A DNA stretch of 64,000 nucleotides. Source: Burkholderia anthina (GTDB taxonomy: Bacteria > Pseudomonadota > Gammaproteobacteria > Burkholderiales > Burkholderiaceae). The notes under the pieces were generated by a model. It was not told the origin of the DNA. It saw only the letters and a program-made list of their open reading frames with translations, and ran no database searches. This document shows positions 42,917-53,736 of this stretch, piece after piece. Positions within the stretch are counted from its first letter, which is position 1. Each line of letters starts with the position of its first letter. Both the position numbers and the translations under genes were made by a program. The DNA lies in contig NZ_CABVLY010000001.1 of NCBI RefSeq assembly GCF_902498995.1, forward strand, positions 434,001 through 498,000, written 5' to 3'.

Positions 42917-45900
42917 TCAGTCGGCCGCGGCCGGCACGAGCACCTCGCGGCTGCCGTTGATGCCCATCGGCGACACGAGTCCGGCTGCTTCCATCTGCTC
43001 GACGAGACGCGCGGCGCGGTTGTAGCCGATGCGCAACTGCCGCTGCACCGACGAAATCGACGCGCGCCGCGTGCGCACGACGAACGCGACGGCTTCGTCG
43101 TACAGCGGATCGGCTTCCGCATCCGGCGCTTCGCCGAACAGGTCCTGCGCCGCGCCATCGGTGGCCGGGCCGTCCAGAATCCCTTCTTCGTACTGCGGCT
43201 CGCCGAACTGCTTCAGGTACTCGACGACCCGGTGCACTTCCTCGTCGGCGACGAACGCGCCGTGCACGCGCTGCGGATAGCCGGTGCCCGGCGGCAGGAA
43301 CAGCATGTCGCCCTGGCCGAGCAGCGATTCGGCGCCCATCTGGTCGAGAATCGTGCGCGAATCGATCTTCGACGATACCTGGAACGCGACGCGCGTCGGG
43401 ATGTTCGCCTTGATCAGGCCCGTGATCACGTCGACGGACGGACGCTGGGTCGCGAGGATCAGATGGATGCCGGCCGCGCGCGCCTTCTGCGCGAGGCGCG
43501 CGATCAGCTCCTCGATCTTCTTGCCGGCGACCATCATCAGGTCGGCCAGTTCGTCGATCACCACGACGATCAGCGGCAGCGTCGACAGCGGTTCCGGATC
43601 GTCCGGCGTCAGCGAGAAAGGGTTGCCGATCTTCTTTTCCTTCGCCTGCGCGTCGCGGATCTTCTGGTTGAAACCCGCGAGGTTGCGCACGCCGACGGCC
43701 GACATCAGCCGGTAGCGCTTCTCCATTTCGCCGACGCACCAGTTCAGTGCGTTCGCCGCCAGCTTCATGTCGGTGACGACCGGCGCGAGCAGGTGCGGGA
43801 TCCCTTCATAGACCGACAGCTCGAGCATCTTCGGGTCGATCATGATAAGCCGCACGTCCTCGGGCGTCGCCTTGTACAGCAGCGACAGGATCATCGCGTT
43901 GATCGCGACCGACTTGCCCGAACCCGTCGTACCCGCGACCAGCATGTGCGGCGCCTTCGCGAGATCGGTGACGACCGGGTGACCGGTGATGTCCTTGCCC
44001 ATCGCGATCGTCAGTTGCGACGTCGAGTGCTGGTACTGGCGCGATTCGAGGATCTCCGACAGGCGGATCATCTGGCGTTTCGCATTCGGCAGTTCGAGGC
44101 CCATGCAGGTCTTGCCGGGGATCGTCTCGACGACGCGGATCGACGTGAGGCCGAGGCCGCGCGACAGATCCTTCATCAGGCCGACGATCTGGCTGCCGCG
44201 CACGCCGAGCGCGGGCTCGATCTCGAAGCGCGTGATCACCGGGCCGGCCGATGCGCCGACGACCGTCACCGGCACCTTGAATTCCTGCAGCCGCTGCTCG
44301 ATCACCTGGCCCGTCTGCGCGAGGTGCTCTTCGGAGATCGTCTGGACGTCGTCCGATGCGGGCTCGAGCAGGTCGAGCGTCGGCAGTTCGACGTTGAACG
44401 ACGCGGGCGCGTGGAATTCGAACGCATTCGGCCGCGGCGGGCGGGCAGGCGGGGCCGACGCGTCGGCGGCCGGGGTGGCCGGTTCTGCCGCTGCGGCGTC
44501 GGCCGCCGGCGGCAGGCTCGCATCGGCGATCGTTGCGGCTGCAAGCGGTGCGGCAGTGACGACCGATGCGGCGATGCCTGCCGGGGCGGGCGTGGCGCCG
44601 GAGCCGGACATGGACCAGCTCGCCGGCGTTGCAGCAGGGGCGGGCGGCGTGGTGTACGACTGCGCCGGGGCCGAGGGTGCCGGCGCGATCGACGGTGCGG
44701 GCGCTGCGACGCCGAAGGTTGCGCTCGGTGCGAGGGCAACCGGCAATACCGACACCGCCGAGGTGACGGGCGACGGCGAGAGTGCCGGCGCAGCGGTTGC
44801 GGCAACGGACGCCAGCGTGCCGGCCGTCGTGACAGGCGTGGTGCTGAACGCGGCGGGCGTAGCGGCCGCGGTCGTGCCGGTCGTGGCCGGTGCGCCGGAC
44901 GATGGGGGCGTCGCGATTGCAGCGGCAGGCGGAGTCGTGGTTGCAGGCTGTGTCGCTTCGGTCGGCACGGCTGCCGCGTTGATCGAGGGCGCATCGATTG
45001 CGCGGGTCCACGATGCCGTCGAACCGGTGGCCGATGCGGTGGATGTCGCGGCAAGCGTCGCGCCCGACGATGCGGACGGCATTGCGGTTGCCGCGGGTGT
45101 CGGGATGCTTGCGACCGGTTGCGATGCGGTTGCGCTGAATGACGTGTCGATCGATGCGGACGGCGCGGGCGTTGAAGGCTGCGCCGCGGACACGCCGGCG
45201 GTGTTTGCCGCAGGCGTCGGGGCAGGCGCGGCTGCTGCCGCCGGTGCAGGCGAGCGCGTAACCGAGTCGGATACCGGGCCGGCAGCGGCGCCGATCGTCG
45301 ACGATGCTGCCGGCCCGATGGCCGACGCAGCAGACGACACGCGATGGCCGGAACCATCCACGGTGCTCGTCGCGCCAACCAGCGCCGACGGCGCAACCGA
45401 TGCGACGGCCGATGCCGGTGCGGCCGGTTGCGACGGCGAACCCGATGCCGCGTTGGTCACGTCGCCAAACGAAGGCGCGATAGCGGCAGGCGTGCGGTTC
45501 GGCGTGATGGCCTGTGCGGGCGTAGCCGGAACGGGTGCGACGACGGGTGACGATGTGCTGGCGGTCGAGGCGGTCGAGGAAGTCGGCGCAGCAGCGAAGG
45601 GGCGGGCCGACAACGGGCTCGACCACGGCGCAGAGGTCGCGGCGTTAGCCGAGGCAGGTTCGGCGACCGCGGAAGTCGACGGTGCGGGCGCGGCGCTCAT
45701 TGCCGGCGTCGTGGGGCGTTGCGTGCTCGTGGACAGCGGGACAGCGTCCGCGACGCGCTCTGCAACGTTTTTCACGGCCGCTTCATTCTTCCAGACGGTT
45801 CCCGTCACGGTGTGGGCCGGTGCCGTGCTCGACGCGGCGAGGGCGGTCGCGGCCGCCGCAACGGGCATCGCGTCGGCAAGCGTGCGCGCCGGTGTTTCCG

Positions 45901-47731
45901 CAACAGGCGCAACAGGGAGAGGAGAGGGCGTCGCGACTTGCTCGGCGGCCTTCGCACCGTTCACGCCATTCACGCCGTCACGCGGGTTGTGTGCCGAATC
46001 GGCCGATACGACGGTATCGGCAGAGCGCGCGGGCTGCGATTCGAACGGGGCGCCGATGCCGGTGGTGATCGCTGCTTCGTTCGCATCGAAGTTGCGAGCC
46101 GTGTCGCTTGCGGCGGATGTGACGGCGATCGAAGCCTGGCCGGCCGCGACCGGTTCACCGCCAACCGCCGGCGAAGCGGCAATCGGGCTCTTCTGCGGCG
46201 CATCGATAGCGGCAAACGGCGGGCTGACGCTGTCTTCCCACGGCGCAACGTCGATGGGGGCATGGAATGCCGGCGCGACAGGCGCATCCGCGACATGTCG
46301 ACTCTCGTCGTTCGCGTGGCGCGCCGGCGTTTCGGGGGCGACACGGAGATCCGACGCCTCGGGTTGCGCGGTGTCGCCGGACACCATGGCATCCGGCGCG
46401 GCAGCATGCACGTGCGCGCTCGGCTCGGCGGGCATGAACGCGTCGAGCACTATCGGTGCGTCGTCGTATGCCGGCACAGGCTCGTGTTCGTCCAGGCGAC
46501 CCGTGTCGCGCGGCGCGATCTGCGGTGCTACCGGAACGAACCCGCCCGGCACCGCGGTCGATGCCGGCGCGGCGCCGCTGCTTGCCGCTGCGATCGCTCC
46601 GGCTGCAGTCGCGGCGGTTGCCGTCGTGTTCAGTCCATTCGTCGAGCGGGTGTTATCCAGCGTCGCCCATTGCGCGGTGCTTGCCTCGATCGAGCGCAGC
46701 GTGTCATGAACGCTCGGCGACGGCGTGACCGGCTCCGCCGGCTGTTGCACCCACGTGTAGAGCGGCGCGCGTGCGGGCGTCGGCGGCGCGGGGCGGCGTC
46801 GCGCCGCATCGGCCGGCTGGCCGGCCGCGCCCATTCCCGTCGCCGGGCGTGCAGGCGTGCGCGGCGGCGTCGCGCTGACAGGCCGCGGCGTGACCGAAGT
46901 ACGGGGCGCTGCCGGCTGTTTCAGCGCGGCGGCCGCAGGCCGGACGGCGGTTGGCCGCGGTCGTACCGGTTCGAACCCGGCCGGAAGCGGTGCGGGATCC
47001 GGGCGCGGCACTTGTGCGTTCGCCGCGGCGCGCGCGAGGCTCGCGGTGCTGCCGGTCGTCGGCGGCGGCAGCGGGCTGGTCGCGGTCGGCACGGGCGGCG
47101 TCGGCACGCGATTGGCCGGCGTCGGCTTCAGCCAGCCGGACGGCGCGACGGGTTCCGCGAGCGGACGCGGCGCTGCGTTGCTGCGCGGCTTCGGCCGGGC
47201 TTGCGGATCGGGTTTCCACAGCGTCGGGCGCGAATACCGGCCGTTCTGCCGGGGCGCCATCGAATTGACCGTGTGCGCGGTGGTCGGCTGCACGATGTCG
47301 TCGTCGCGGTGCAGTGCGTTGCGCGGCAGGTCGGCGACGCCGCGCGCGTCGTCGTCGTCGACCTCGCGCGCGAGCTTGACGCCGAACGACGTGTCGACCC
47401 ACGCAGCGAACTGCCGCCAGCCGATGCCGGTCAGCCAGGGCAGCCCCGCGAGCAGCAGCACGACCATCGCGACCGGTGTGCCGATCGGGCCGAGCACGTG
47501 CGCGAAGCCGGTCGAGAACGCGTGGCCGAACCCGTTCGTGTCGGGGCCCGACAGCGGGCTCGTCAGCGTGCAGCTTGCGACGAACACGGCCGCGAAGCCG
47601 AGCCACAGGCGAATCGAGCCGCGGCCGGCGAGTCCGCCGCCACCGGGCAGCATCGCCTGAACGAGACGCCAGAAGAGAAGAAGGAACCAGACGGCGGAGA
47701 TGCCGAACCAGCCGAAGACAACCGTATGCAT
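42917..47731 (-). CDS. ftsK: DNA translocase FtsK with very long low-complexity linker
   Basis: The 1604-residue septal DNA pump has three visible N-terminal membrane helices (about 6-26, 42-58, 80-105), a Pro/Ala/Thr/Ser/Val-rich linker from ~130 to ~1100, and a RecA-like motor. The motor shows Walker [17 protein letters not shown] near 1265 and Walker [15 protein letters not shown] near 1390. The last ~65 residues are the winged-helix gamma domain ([20 protein letters not shown]) that reads KOPS and activates XerCD at dif. The linker is roughly twice that of E. coli FtsK. The start is the ATG before the first helix; no ribosome-binding site is clear. Confidence 0.95.
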   Translation of the reverse strand: MHTVVFGWFGISAVWFLLLFWRLVQAMLPGGGGLAGRGSIRLWLGFAAVFVASCTLTSPLSGPDTNGFGHAFSTGFAHVLGPIGTPVAMVVLLLAGLPWLTGIGWRQFAAWVDTSFGVKLAREVDDDDARGVADLPRNALHRDDDIVQPTTAHTVNSMAPRQNGRYSRPTLWKPDPQARPKPRSNAAPRPLAEPVAPSGWLKPTPANRVPTPPVPTATSPLPPPTTGSTASLARAAANAQVPRPDPAPLPAGFEPVRPRPTAVRPAAAALKQPAAPRTSVTPRPVSATPPRTPARPATGMGAAGQPADAARRRPAPPTPARAPLYTWVQQPAEPVTPSPSVHDTLRSIEASTAQWATLDNTRSTNGLNTTATAATAAGAIAAASSGAAPASTAVPGGFVPVAPQIAPRDTGRLDEHEPVPAYDDAPIVLDAFMPAEPSAHVHAAAPDAMVSGDTAQPEASDLRVAPETPARHANDESRHVADAPVAPAFHAPIDVAPWEDSVSPPFAAIDAPQKSPIAASPAVGGEPVAAGQASIAVTSAASDTARNFDANEAAITTGIGAPFESQPARSADTVVSADSAHNPRDGVNGVNGAKAAEQVATPSPLPVAPVAETPARTLADAMPVAAAATALAASSTAPAHTVTGTVWKNEAAVKNVAERVADAVPLSTSTQRPTTPAMSAAPAPSTSAVAEPASANAATSAPWSSPLSARPFAAAPTSSTASTASTSSPVVAPVPATPAQAITPNRTPAAIAPSFGDVTNAASGSPSQPAAPASAVASVAPSALVGATSTVDGSGHRVSSAASAIGPAASSTIGAAAGPVSDSVTRSPAPAAAAAPAPTPAANTAGVSAAQPSTPAPSASIDTSFSATASQPVASIPTPAATAMPSASSGATLAATSTASATGSTASWTRAIDAPSINAAAVPTEATQPATTTPPAAAIATPPSSGAPATTGTTAAATPAAFSTTPVTTAGTLASVAATAAPALSPSPVTSAVSVLPVALAPSATFGVAAPAPSIAPAPSAPAQSYTTPPAPAATPASWSMSGSGATPAPAGIAASVVTAAPLAAATIADASLPPAADAAAAEPATPAADASAPPARPPRPNAFEFHAPASFNVELPTLDLLEPASDDVQTISEEHLAQTGQVIEQRLQEFKVPVTVVGASAGPVITRFEIEPALGVRGSQIVGLMKDLSRGLGLTSIRVVETIPGKTCMGLELPNAKRQMIRLSEILESRQYQHSTSQLTIAMGKDITGHPVVTDLAKAPHMLVAGTTGSGKSVAINAMILSLLYKATPEDVRLIMIDPKMLELSVYEGIPHLLAPVVTDMKLAANALNWCVGEMEKRYRLMSAVGVRNLAGFNQKIRDAQAKEKKIGNPFSLTPDDPEPLSTLPLIVVVIDELADLMMVAGKKIEELIARLAQKARAAGIHLILATQRPSVDVITGLIKANIPTRVAFQVSSKIDSRTILDQMGAESLLGQGDMLFLPPGTGYPQRVHGAFVADEEVHRVVEYLKQFGEPQYEEGILDGPATDGAAQDLFGEAPDAEADPLYDEAVAFVVRTRRASISSVQRQLRIGYNRAARLVEQMEAAGLVSPMGINGSREVLVPAAAD

Positions 47732-47916
47732 GCTGTGATGAAACAGGAAGAGGGCGGGGAGCGCGGTGCGCGACCCGCCGAGTTTAACCGGCCGGCGAAC
47801 AGGACTCTAAGTAAGGCAGCAGCGACGCGCGGATGCGCGTTTCGGCCGCGGGACGCATGCGTCCGGTATCCGCGCGCGGCAAAGGCGGCCGGTCGGCCTT
47901 TGCCCGCGCGTTGCTA

Positions 47917-48462
47917 TCAGGGGCTCCGGCGCGTGAAGGTCAGCGTTGCACCGGCTTCGGTCACGATCTGCAACTGCTGCGGGTCGCGCATCTGCACGCC
48001 GGTCTTCTGGACGTGCGCGAGCGCGTCGAGGTACGCGTGTTCGAGTTCGCCGCCGAGCGTGTTCGGGCATGCCATGCGCGTGCCGGCGAGCGGGCCGAAG
48101 TTCAGCAGGCCGTTCTTCAGCGCGTAGGTTCCCATATAGCGATTGCAGCCCGAAAAGCCGCTTGCTTGCCGGATGCCCGATTGGGCGGACAGCGCGAGCT
48201 TGATCGGCTCGCCGTTGTCGCCGTGCGGAATCGTGCGCGGCGTGCCGTCGGCGTTCAGCCAGCTCGTGAGCTCCCAGCTCGTGTCGTCGAGCAGTTGCAC
48301 GGCAGCGGGGTTGTACGGGTCGGGTGCGGGGGCGGCGGAATCGGGGTGGGTCGGCATCGCGCAGGCGGCGAGAAGCGTGGCAAGCGTCAACGCGCAGAGC
48401 GGCGCGCGCAACGGGCGAAGCAGGCCGGTGCGTGCGCGTGCGGCTGCGGACAGGTGGGACAT
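47917..48462 (-). CDS. META-domain (HslJ-like) lipoprotein
   Basis: The 181-residue product has a lipoprotein signal with lipobox LLAAC at residue 34, after a long basic N-terminal region. The META/HslJ domain begins at SWELTSWLNADG near 60 and includes FSGCNRYMGTYALKNG and GPLAGTRMACPNTLGGE, the two most conserved segments with their paired cysteines. HslJ is linked to heat-inducible stress and novobiocin resistance. The gene is 185 bases downstream of the ftsK start region on the same strand but reads toward ftsK, so it could be read with it. Confidence 0.85.
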   Translation of the reverse strand: MSHLSAAARARTGLLRPLRAPLCALTLATLLAACAMPTHPDSAAPAPDPYNPAAVQLLDDTSWELTSWLNADGTPRTIPHGDNGEPIKLALSAQSGIRQASGFSGCNRYMGTYALKNGLLNFGPLAGTRMACPNTLGGELEHAYLDALAHVQKTGVQMRDPQQLQIVTEAGATLTFTRRSP

Positions 48463-48678
48463 GAGCCTCGTTCCTCATCGGATTCTGATCAAGGCGTAAG
48501 AGTAACGCACCCGCCCCGCGCGAGGCGAGCCGACACTTCATACGTGAAAACGTTCGCATCCCGCCCGCGAGCCTCGCGCGGCGTGGCGGCCGCGCGACGA
48601 AACCGCCCAAACCGGCGCGGATGCGCGTGTTAACATCGAAGCCGTTTTCGTCCTTCAACAGAACCAGCGGGAAATCAC

Positions 48679-49893
48679 ATGCAGATCGGTCAGCGGCTCG
48701 GTACGCCGCTTTCTCCGTCGGCCACGCGCGTCATGCTGCTCGGCGCCGGCGAGCTCGGCAAGGAAGTCATCATCGCGTTGCAGCGGCTCGGTGTCGAAGT
48801 CGTTGCGGTCGACCGCTACCCGGACGCGCCGGGCCATCAGGTCGCGCATCGCGCGCACGTGATCGACATGACGGACGCCGCCGCGCTGCGCGCGATCGTC
48901 GAGGCGGAGCGTCCGCACCTGATCGTGCCGGAGATCGAGGCGATCGCGACCGACGCGCTCGCGGCGATCGAGGCGGCCGGTCTTGCCGAGGTGATCCCGA
49001 CCGCGCGTGCGACGCAGCTCACGATGAACCGCGAAGGCATCCGCCGGCTCGCGGCCGAGGAGCTCGGGCTGGCGACGTCGCCGTATGCGTTCGCGGAGTC
49101 GTTCGACGCGTTCAGCGCCGCCGTCGCGAAGATCGGCATGCCGTGCGTCGTGAAGCCGGTGATGTCGTCGTCGGGCAAGGGGCAGTCGGTCGTGCGGACC
49201 GAAGCCGACATCCAGCCCGCGTGGGACTACGCGATGGCCGGCGGCCGCGTGAACCACGGCCGCGTGATCGTCGAGGGCTTCATCGATTTCGAGTACGAGA
49301 TCACGCAACTGACCGTGCGCGCGATCGATCCGGCGACGCTCGAGACGCGCACCTACTTCTGCGAGCCGGTCGGCCACGTGCAGGTGGCGGGCGACTACGT
49401 CGAATCGTGGCAGCCGCAGCCAATGAGCGCGGCCGCGCTGGAAAAGTCGCGCGAGATCGCGCACAAGGTGACCGAGGCGCTCGGCGGGCGCGGGATGTTC
49501 GGCGTCGAGCTGTTCGTGCGCGGCGACGAAGTCTGGTTCTCCGAGGTGAGCCCGCGGCCGCACGACACCGGACTCGTCACGCTCGCGTCGCAGCGCCAGT
49601 CGGAGTTCGAACTGCACGCGCGCGCGATTCTCGGGCTACCGGTCGATCCGACGCTCGGCTCGCCGGCCGCGTCGGCGGTGATCTACGGCGGGCTCGACGA
49701 GCGCGGCATTGCGTTCGAAGGCGTGCGCGACGCGCTGGCGGTGCCGGGCGCCGACCTGCGCCTGTTCGGCAAGCCGGAGAGCTTCGCGAAGCGGCGCATG
49801 GGCGTCGCGCTCGCGACCGGCGCGAACGTCGACGAAGCCCGCGAACGCGCGAAGCGCGCGGCGGCGGCCGTGCGGCCCGTGTCGACGCGCTGA
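48679..49893 (+). CDS. purT: Formate-dependent phosphoribosylglycinamide formyltransferase
   Basis: The 404-residue ATP-grasp enzyme makes formyl-GAR from formate, GAR and ATP in purine synthesis. It opens with [20 protein letters not shown] near residue 13 and has [14 protein letters not shown] near 76, the ATP-grasp loop [16 protein letters not shown] near 160, and [20 protein letters not shown] near 280. It folds into the typical PurK-like three domains. The start has CGGGAAAT upstream and a TAACAT -10-like hexamer near 48630. A small lipoprotein gene follows after 22 bases. Confidence 0.96.
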   Translation: MQIGQRLGTPLSPSATRVMLLGAGELGKEVIIALQRLGVEVVAVDRYPDAPGHQVAHRAHVIDMTDAAALRAIVEAERPHLIVPEIEAIATDALAAIEAAGLAEVIPTARATQLTMNREGIRRLAAEELGLATSPYAFAESFDAFSAAVAKIGMPCVVKPVMSSSGKGQSVVRTEADIQPAWDYAMAGGRVNHGRVIVEGFIDFEYEITQLTVRAIDPATLETRTYFCEPVGHVQVAGDYVESWQPQPMSAAALEKSREIAHKVTEALGGRGMFGVELFVRGDEVWFSEVSPRPHDTGLVTLASQRQSEFELHARAILGLPVDPTLGSPAASAVIYGGLDERGIAFEGVRDALAVPGADLRLFGKPESFAKRRMGVALATGANVDEARERAKRAAAAVRPVSTR

Positions 49894-49915
49894 CCGGCAA
49901 AACCAGGAGAAAGCG

Positions 49916-50119
49916 ATGGCGTCGACGCGGTTGCATATCGGAACGATTCGAAGGATCGGCAGACTGGGTGCCGCACTGGCGCTCGTCGCGAGCCTCGCGG
50001 GTTGCGGTCTCGCGGCCGCGCCGTGCCGGGTCGCATCGGCCGGGCTGAAGATCGTGCCGCTCGTCGGCCATGTCGCGGCCGCACCGACCGACGCGTGCGC
50101 CGACGTCATCGATCCCTGA
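49916..50119 (+). CDS. Small lipoprotein of unknown function
   Basis: The 67-residue product has a basic start, MASTRLHIGTIRRIGRLG, a hydrophobic core ALALVASLAGC with a lipobox cysteine near residue 30, and a short mature part containing two more cysteines (APCRVASAG and DACADVIDP). AGGAG precedes the ATG by six bases. It lies 22 bases after purT and so may be co-transcribed. I recognise it only as a Burkholderia-type small lipoprotein; its function is unknown. Confidence 0.78.
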   Translation: MASTRLHIGTIRRIGRLGAALALVASLAGCGLAAAPCRVASAGLKIVPLVGHVAAAPTDACADVIDP

Positions 50120-50212
50120 GCGAAGTCCTGTCGAAGAACCATCGACGAGTAACCAACGATAACCGCGCGCCCCGCGAGGGCGCGTTTCCACCCGTCTCGT
50201 GAAAGGACCTGC

Positions 50213-50593
50213 ATGATTCGCCAAACCTTCGCCGCGCTCGCGCTGGCCGGCACCGCCGTTTCCGTCGCGCATGCCGCGCAACTGACCGTCGAGGAAATCG
50301 ACGCCGATTCGCGCCAGATTGCCGTGTACCAGTGCGCGAACCAGAAGCAGCCGGTGCGTGTGTCGTACTGGCACGCGGGCAACGCCCAGAGCTTCGCGCT
50401 GGTGCCGGTCAACGGCCAGCAACTGCTGTTCGTCGACACCGTGTCGGCGTCGGGCGTGCGCTACCAGGCCGGGCGCTATACGTGGTGGACGAAGGGCAAG
50501 GAAGGGACGCTGCGCGACGAGATCGCGGATCCGAAGTCGCCGCCGCTGCTCGGCGACTGCGTGCAGGTCGAGAAGAAAAAGAAGAAGGGCTGA
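50213..50593 (+). CDS. Secreted MliC-like (C-type lysozyme inhibitor) protein
   Basis: The 126-residue protein has a signal peptide (cleavage near VAHAA, residue 21) followed by an MliC-type beta-barrel. AVYQCANQKQPVRVSYWHAG near residue 38 and VRYQAGRYTWWTKGKEGTL near 82 match the conserved YxC and GxRYxxGxxxWWxKG features, with a second cysteine in LGDCVQVE near 113. It ends in a run of lysines. MliC proteins shield the cell wall from host lysozyme. GAAAGGAC precedes the ATG; it could share a transcript with the upstream lipoprotein. Confidence 0.8.
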   Translation: MIRQTFAALALAGTAVSVAHAAQLTVEEIDADSRQIAVYQCANQKQPVRVSYWHAGNAQSFALVPVNGQQLLFVDTVSASGVRYQAGRYTWWTKGKEGTLRDEIADPKSPPLLGDCVQVEKKKKKG

Positions 50594-51087
50594 TCGCCGC
50601 GCGCGATCGGACGCGTATGCGGATGCACGGGAAGCGGTGCGCCGGCCGGTTCGACGTTGAGTCGTAGGGCGGGGCGGAGCGACGCTCCGGCGCGCCCGCA
50701 GCCCGCAGCCTGGCCGATCAACTGAAATGGCCGGGATTCGACCCCGAATTTCGCCAACCGGCCGATCGGGATAGCCCGATCGCCGCTCGCATCGACCCGC
50801 GCCCGGCCTGCCGGCGTACGCCGTGAGCCGCCACCGGGGCCGTTCGCGGCGTTGTCACGGACAGATGGCCGCGCAGTGCTACAATACGGCCCTTTCCGCC
50901 GGCATTCGCGCCGAACGGAGTCCGCACGGCCTTGTGGGAGCCGAGGTTCGAATTGAACCGGTTCCGAGCGCCAGAGCGGCGCCGCGCGGCGCGCCGCGGC
51001 TCCGTCTACTTCCGAAATGTGATGAGCGCAGGCCCGGCCGGCCTGACGCACGATGTCCCCGCCGCGCCTTTTGAGCGAAACGCCACC
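50594..51087 (+). promoter_or_regulatory. 494-base gap holding the rhlE promoter and leader
   Basis: No gene is supportable here. The clearest signal is a TACAAT -10 hexamer at 50880-50885, which would give a transcript start near 50892 and a leader of about 195 bases. A TTGTCA at 50852 is too far away (22 bases) to be a normal -35. The reading frame stays open through the leader but lacks coding character. The 5' half of the gap (50594-50850) shows nothing recognisable. Confidence 0.45.
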
Positions 51088-52572
51088 ATGTCCGATTCTG
51101 TCGCCAAGCCCGTCGACGCAACCTTCGATCAATTCGGCCTTGCCGCCGATATCCTGAAAGCCATTGCGGAGCAGGGCTATACGACGCCGACGCCGATCCA
51201 GGCGCAGGCCATTCCGGTCGTGCTCGCCGGCCGCGACGTCATGGGCGCCGCGCAAACGGGTACCGGCAAGACCGCGAGTTTCTCGCTGCCGATCATCCAG
51301 CGGCTGCTGCCGCAGGCCAATACGAGCGCGTCTCCGGCGCGCCACCCGGTGCGGGCGCTGATCCTCACGCCGACCCGCGAACTCGCCGACCAGGTCGCCG
51401 CGAACGTGCACGCGTATGCGAAGCACACGCCGCTGCGCAGCGCGGTGGTGTTCGGCGGCGTCGACATGAACCCGCAGATGGCCGAACTGCGCCGCGGCGT
51501 CGAGATCCTGATCGCGACGCCGGGCCGCCTGCTCGACCACGTGCAGCAAAAGACGGCGAATCTCGGCCAGGTCCAGATCCTCGTGCTCGACGAAGCCGAC
51601 CGGATGCTCGACATGGGCTTCCTGCCCGACCTGCAGCGCATCCTGAACCTGCTGCCGAAGGACCGCCAGACGCTGCTGTTCTCGGCCACGTTCTCGGGCG
51701 AAATCAAGAAGCTCGCCTCGACCTACCTGCGCAACCCGCAGACGATCGAGGTCGCGCGCAGCAACTCGACCAACGCGAACGTCACGCAGATCGTCTACGA
51801 CGTCGCCGAAGGCGACAAGCAGGCGGCCGTCGTGCAACTGATGCGCGAGCGCGGGCTCAAGCAGGTGATCGTGTTCTGCAACAGCAAGATCGGCGCGAGC
51901 CGGCTCGCCCGCAACCTCGAACGCGACGGCGTGGTCGCGTCGGCGATCCACGGCGACAAGACGCAGATCGAGCGGATGCAGGCGCTCGACGCGTTCAAGC
52001 GCGGCGAGATCGAGGCGCTGGTCGCAACCGACGTGGCCGCGCGTGGCCTCGACATCGCCGAACTGCCGGCCGTGATCAACTTCGACCTGCCGTTCAGCGC
52101 GGAAGACTACGTGCACCGGATCGGCCGCACGGGCCGTGCGGGGGCGACGGGCGATGCGCTGTCGCTGTGCAGCCCGAACGAGCGCAAGCAGCTCGCCGAT
52201 ATCGAAAAGCTGATCAAGCGTCCGCTCGACGTGCAAACGCTCGCGCTGACCAAGCCGGCGCGTCATCGTCAGGACGAACGCGGCGGTGAGCGCGGTGAAC
52301 GTGGCGAGCGCGGCGGCGAACGCGGCGGCCGCCGCGAGCGTGAAGAGCATCGCGGTGCGTCGGGCCGTCGCCCGGGCGGTTCCGAGCGCGGCCATCACCG
52401 CCGCCATGAGCCGCCGGTCGACGATTTCTTCCTGAAACCGTACGAACCGTCGGCGTCGGCGAAGCAGCCGGAAGACGCGCAGTCCGAGCAACAGCCGGAG
52501 AAAAAGGGGCCGAAGCGTCAGGTCGCCGCACTGCTCGGCGGGTTCGGGATGCCGCGCAAACCGTCGGCATAA
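51088..52572 (+). CDS. rhlE: DEAD-box RNA helicase RhlE-like
   Basis: The 494-residue helicase has the Q motif TFDQFGLAADILKAIAEQG and all core motifs: AQTGTGKTASFSLP near residue 54, PTRELADQ, ATPGRLLDH, LDEADRMLDMGF near 170, SATFSGEI, then FCNSKIGA, TDVAARGLDIAE and VHRIGRTGRAG near 350. The C-terminal tail is basic and RG-rich (ERGGERGERGERGGERGG near 395) and ends KRQVAALLGGFG, which resembles the RhlE group. It unwinds short RNA duplexes in ribosome assembly or mRNA decay. Several in-frame codons lie upstream in the leader. Confidence 0.9.
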   Translation: MSDSVAKPVDATFDQFGLAADILKAIAEQGYTTPTPIQAQAIPVVLAGRDVMGAAQTGTGKTASFSLPIIQRLLPQANTSASPARHPVRALILTPTRELADQVAANVHAYAKHTPLRSAVVFGGVDMNPQMAELRRGVEILIATPGRLLDHVQQKTANLGQVQILVLDEADRMLDMGFLPDLQRILNLLPKDRQTLLFSATFSGEIKKLASTYLRNPQTIEVARSNSTNANVTQIVYDVAEGDKQAAVVQLMRERGLKQVIVFCNSKIGASRLARNLERDGVVASAIHGDKTQIERMQALDAFKRGEIEALVATDVAARGLDIAELPAVINFDLPFSAEDYVHRIGRTGRAGATGDALSLCSPNERKQLADIEKLIKRPLDVQTLALTKPARHRQDERGGERGERGERGGERGGRREREEHRGASGRRPGGSERGHHRRHEPPVDDFFLKPYEPSASAKQPEDAQSEQQPEKKGPKRQVAALLGGFGMPRKPSA

Positions 52573-52616
52573 GCAGCGGGAATACGCGGTGGGGCGGCGC
52601 GCGAGTGCCGCCGAGG

Positions 52617-52651
52617 AAACGGGTGCATGCGATGAGCATGTGCCCGTTTTT
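52617..52651 (+). terminator. Rho-independent terminator after rhlE
   Basis: AAACGGGTGCATG (52617-52629) pairs with CATGTGCCCGTTT (52637-52649), including two G-T wobbles, and is followed by further T residues. It lies 44 bases beyond the rhlE stop. Confidence 0.85.
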
Positions 52652-52820
52652 CATTGGGCGAGACGATTTGAAGGGGACTGTGATTGCCGGCAGCGACGAT
52701 TTCGACGTGTTGCGGCGCCGTCGTCATCGAGCGCGGCGTTCCGGCTCCGTCACGCTTTCATGCGACCGGATTCGGCACCGAGGCGGCTGCCGCAAACCGA
52801 ACCGGTGCCCGGCGAGCCGC

Positions 52821-53714
52821 TCAACCGGCCCGCAGCCCGAAGCGGCGCGCCCACGCGCCGGTGGCGGCCGCATGGAACGCATCCAGCGTATGGCCCGATA
52901 GATCGCCATCGGCCGTTAGGCCGAGATGCGCGGCGGCGGCCCGGAGCGCCGGCAGCGGATCGTCGCGCTCGAGCGCGCTCGCACCCGTTTGCTTGCTGAG
53001 CTTTTCGCCGTTGGCGTCGACGACGACGGGAACGTGCAGGTAGTCGGGTGTCGGCACGCCGAGACAGCGTTGCAGATAGATCTGGCGTGCGGTCGAATCG
53101 AGCAGGTCGGCACCGCGCACGACGTGCGTGATGCCCGCGTCGGCGTCGTCGACCACGACCGCGAGCTGATAGGCCCACTGGCCGTCCGCGCGCTTCAGCA
53201 CGAAATCGCCGACTTCGGTGGCAAGGTTCTGCGATTGCATGTGCTGCCAGCGGTCGTCGAATGTGACGATGGCGTCGGCGCCGTCCGGCACGCGCAGCCG
53301 CCACGCACGCGCGGGTTTGCCGTGCAGGCCGGTGCGGCAGGTGCCCGGATAGGCGAGCGTCGTGTGACGCTCGTGCGCCGCGCGCAGCGAATCGGCGATT
53401 TCCTTGCGCGTGCAGCCGCACGGATACACGCGCCCCGCGGCGACGAGCTGCTCGAGCGCGGCCGCGTAGCGCGCATCGCGCGTGTTTTGCCACACGGGCG
53501 GCTCGTCGGGTGTCATGCCGAAATGCGCGAGCGTCGCGAGGATGTCGTCGGCGGCGCCCGGCACCGTGCGCGGGCCGTCGATGTCCTCGATGCGCACGAG
53601 CCACGTGCCGCCGTGTGCGCGCGCATCGAGCCAGCTCGCGAGTGCGCCGACCAGCGAGCCGAAATGCAGCGGGCCGGTGGGCGACGGCGCGAAGCGGCCG
53701 CGGTAGCCGTTCAT
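52821..53714 (-). CDS. gluQRS: Glutamyl-Q tRNA(Asp) synthetase
   Basis: The 297-residue enzyme is a truncated glutamyl-tRNA synthetase paralogue lacking the anticodon-binding domain. It activates glutamate and attaches it to queuosine at wobble position 34 of tRNA(Asp). Motifs are [21 protein letters not shown] (shown as [14 protein letters not shown]) near residue 6, the zinc site with CGC near 99, and the KLSKQTG loop near 245 in place of KMSKR. The trhO gene ends 22 bases upstream on the same strand, so the two form an operon. Confidence 0.94.
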   Translation of the reverse strand: MNGYRGRFAPSPTGPLHFGSLVGALASWLDARAHGGTWLVRIEDIDGPRTVPGAADDILATLAHFGMTPDEPPVWQNTRDARYAAALEQLVAAGRVYPCGCTRKEIADSLRAAHERHTTLAYPGTCRTGLHGKPARAWRLRVPDGADAIVTFDDRWQHMQSQNLATEVGDFVLKRADGQWAYQLAVVVDDADAGITHVVRGADLLDSTARQIYLQRCLGVPTPDYLHVPVVVDANGEKLSKQTGASALERDDPLPALRAAAAHLGLTADGDLSGHTLDAFHAAATGAWARRFGLRAG

Positions 53715-53736
53715 CGGGGCGCGGGGCGGCGCGCGC

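Noticed and set aside
43986..46709. Plus-strand open frame of about 900 codons opposite the ftsK linker
   Set aside because: The linker's Ala/Pro/Thr codons read as Gly/Ala/Val-rich sequence on the other strand. No domain, no ribosome-binding site.
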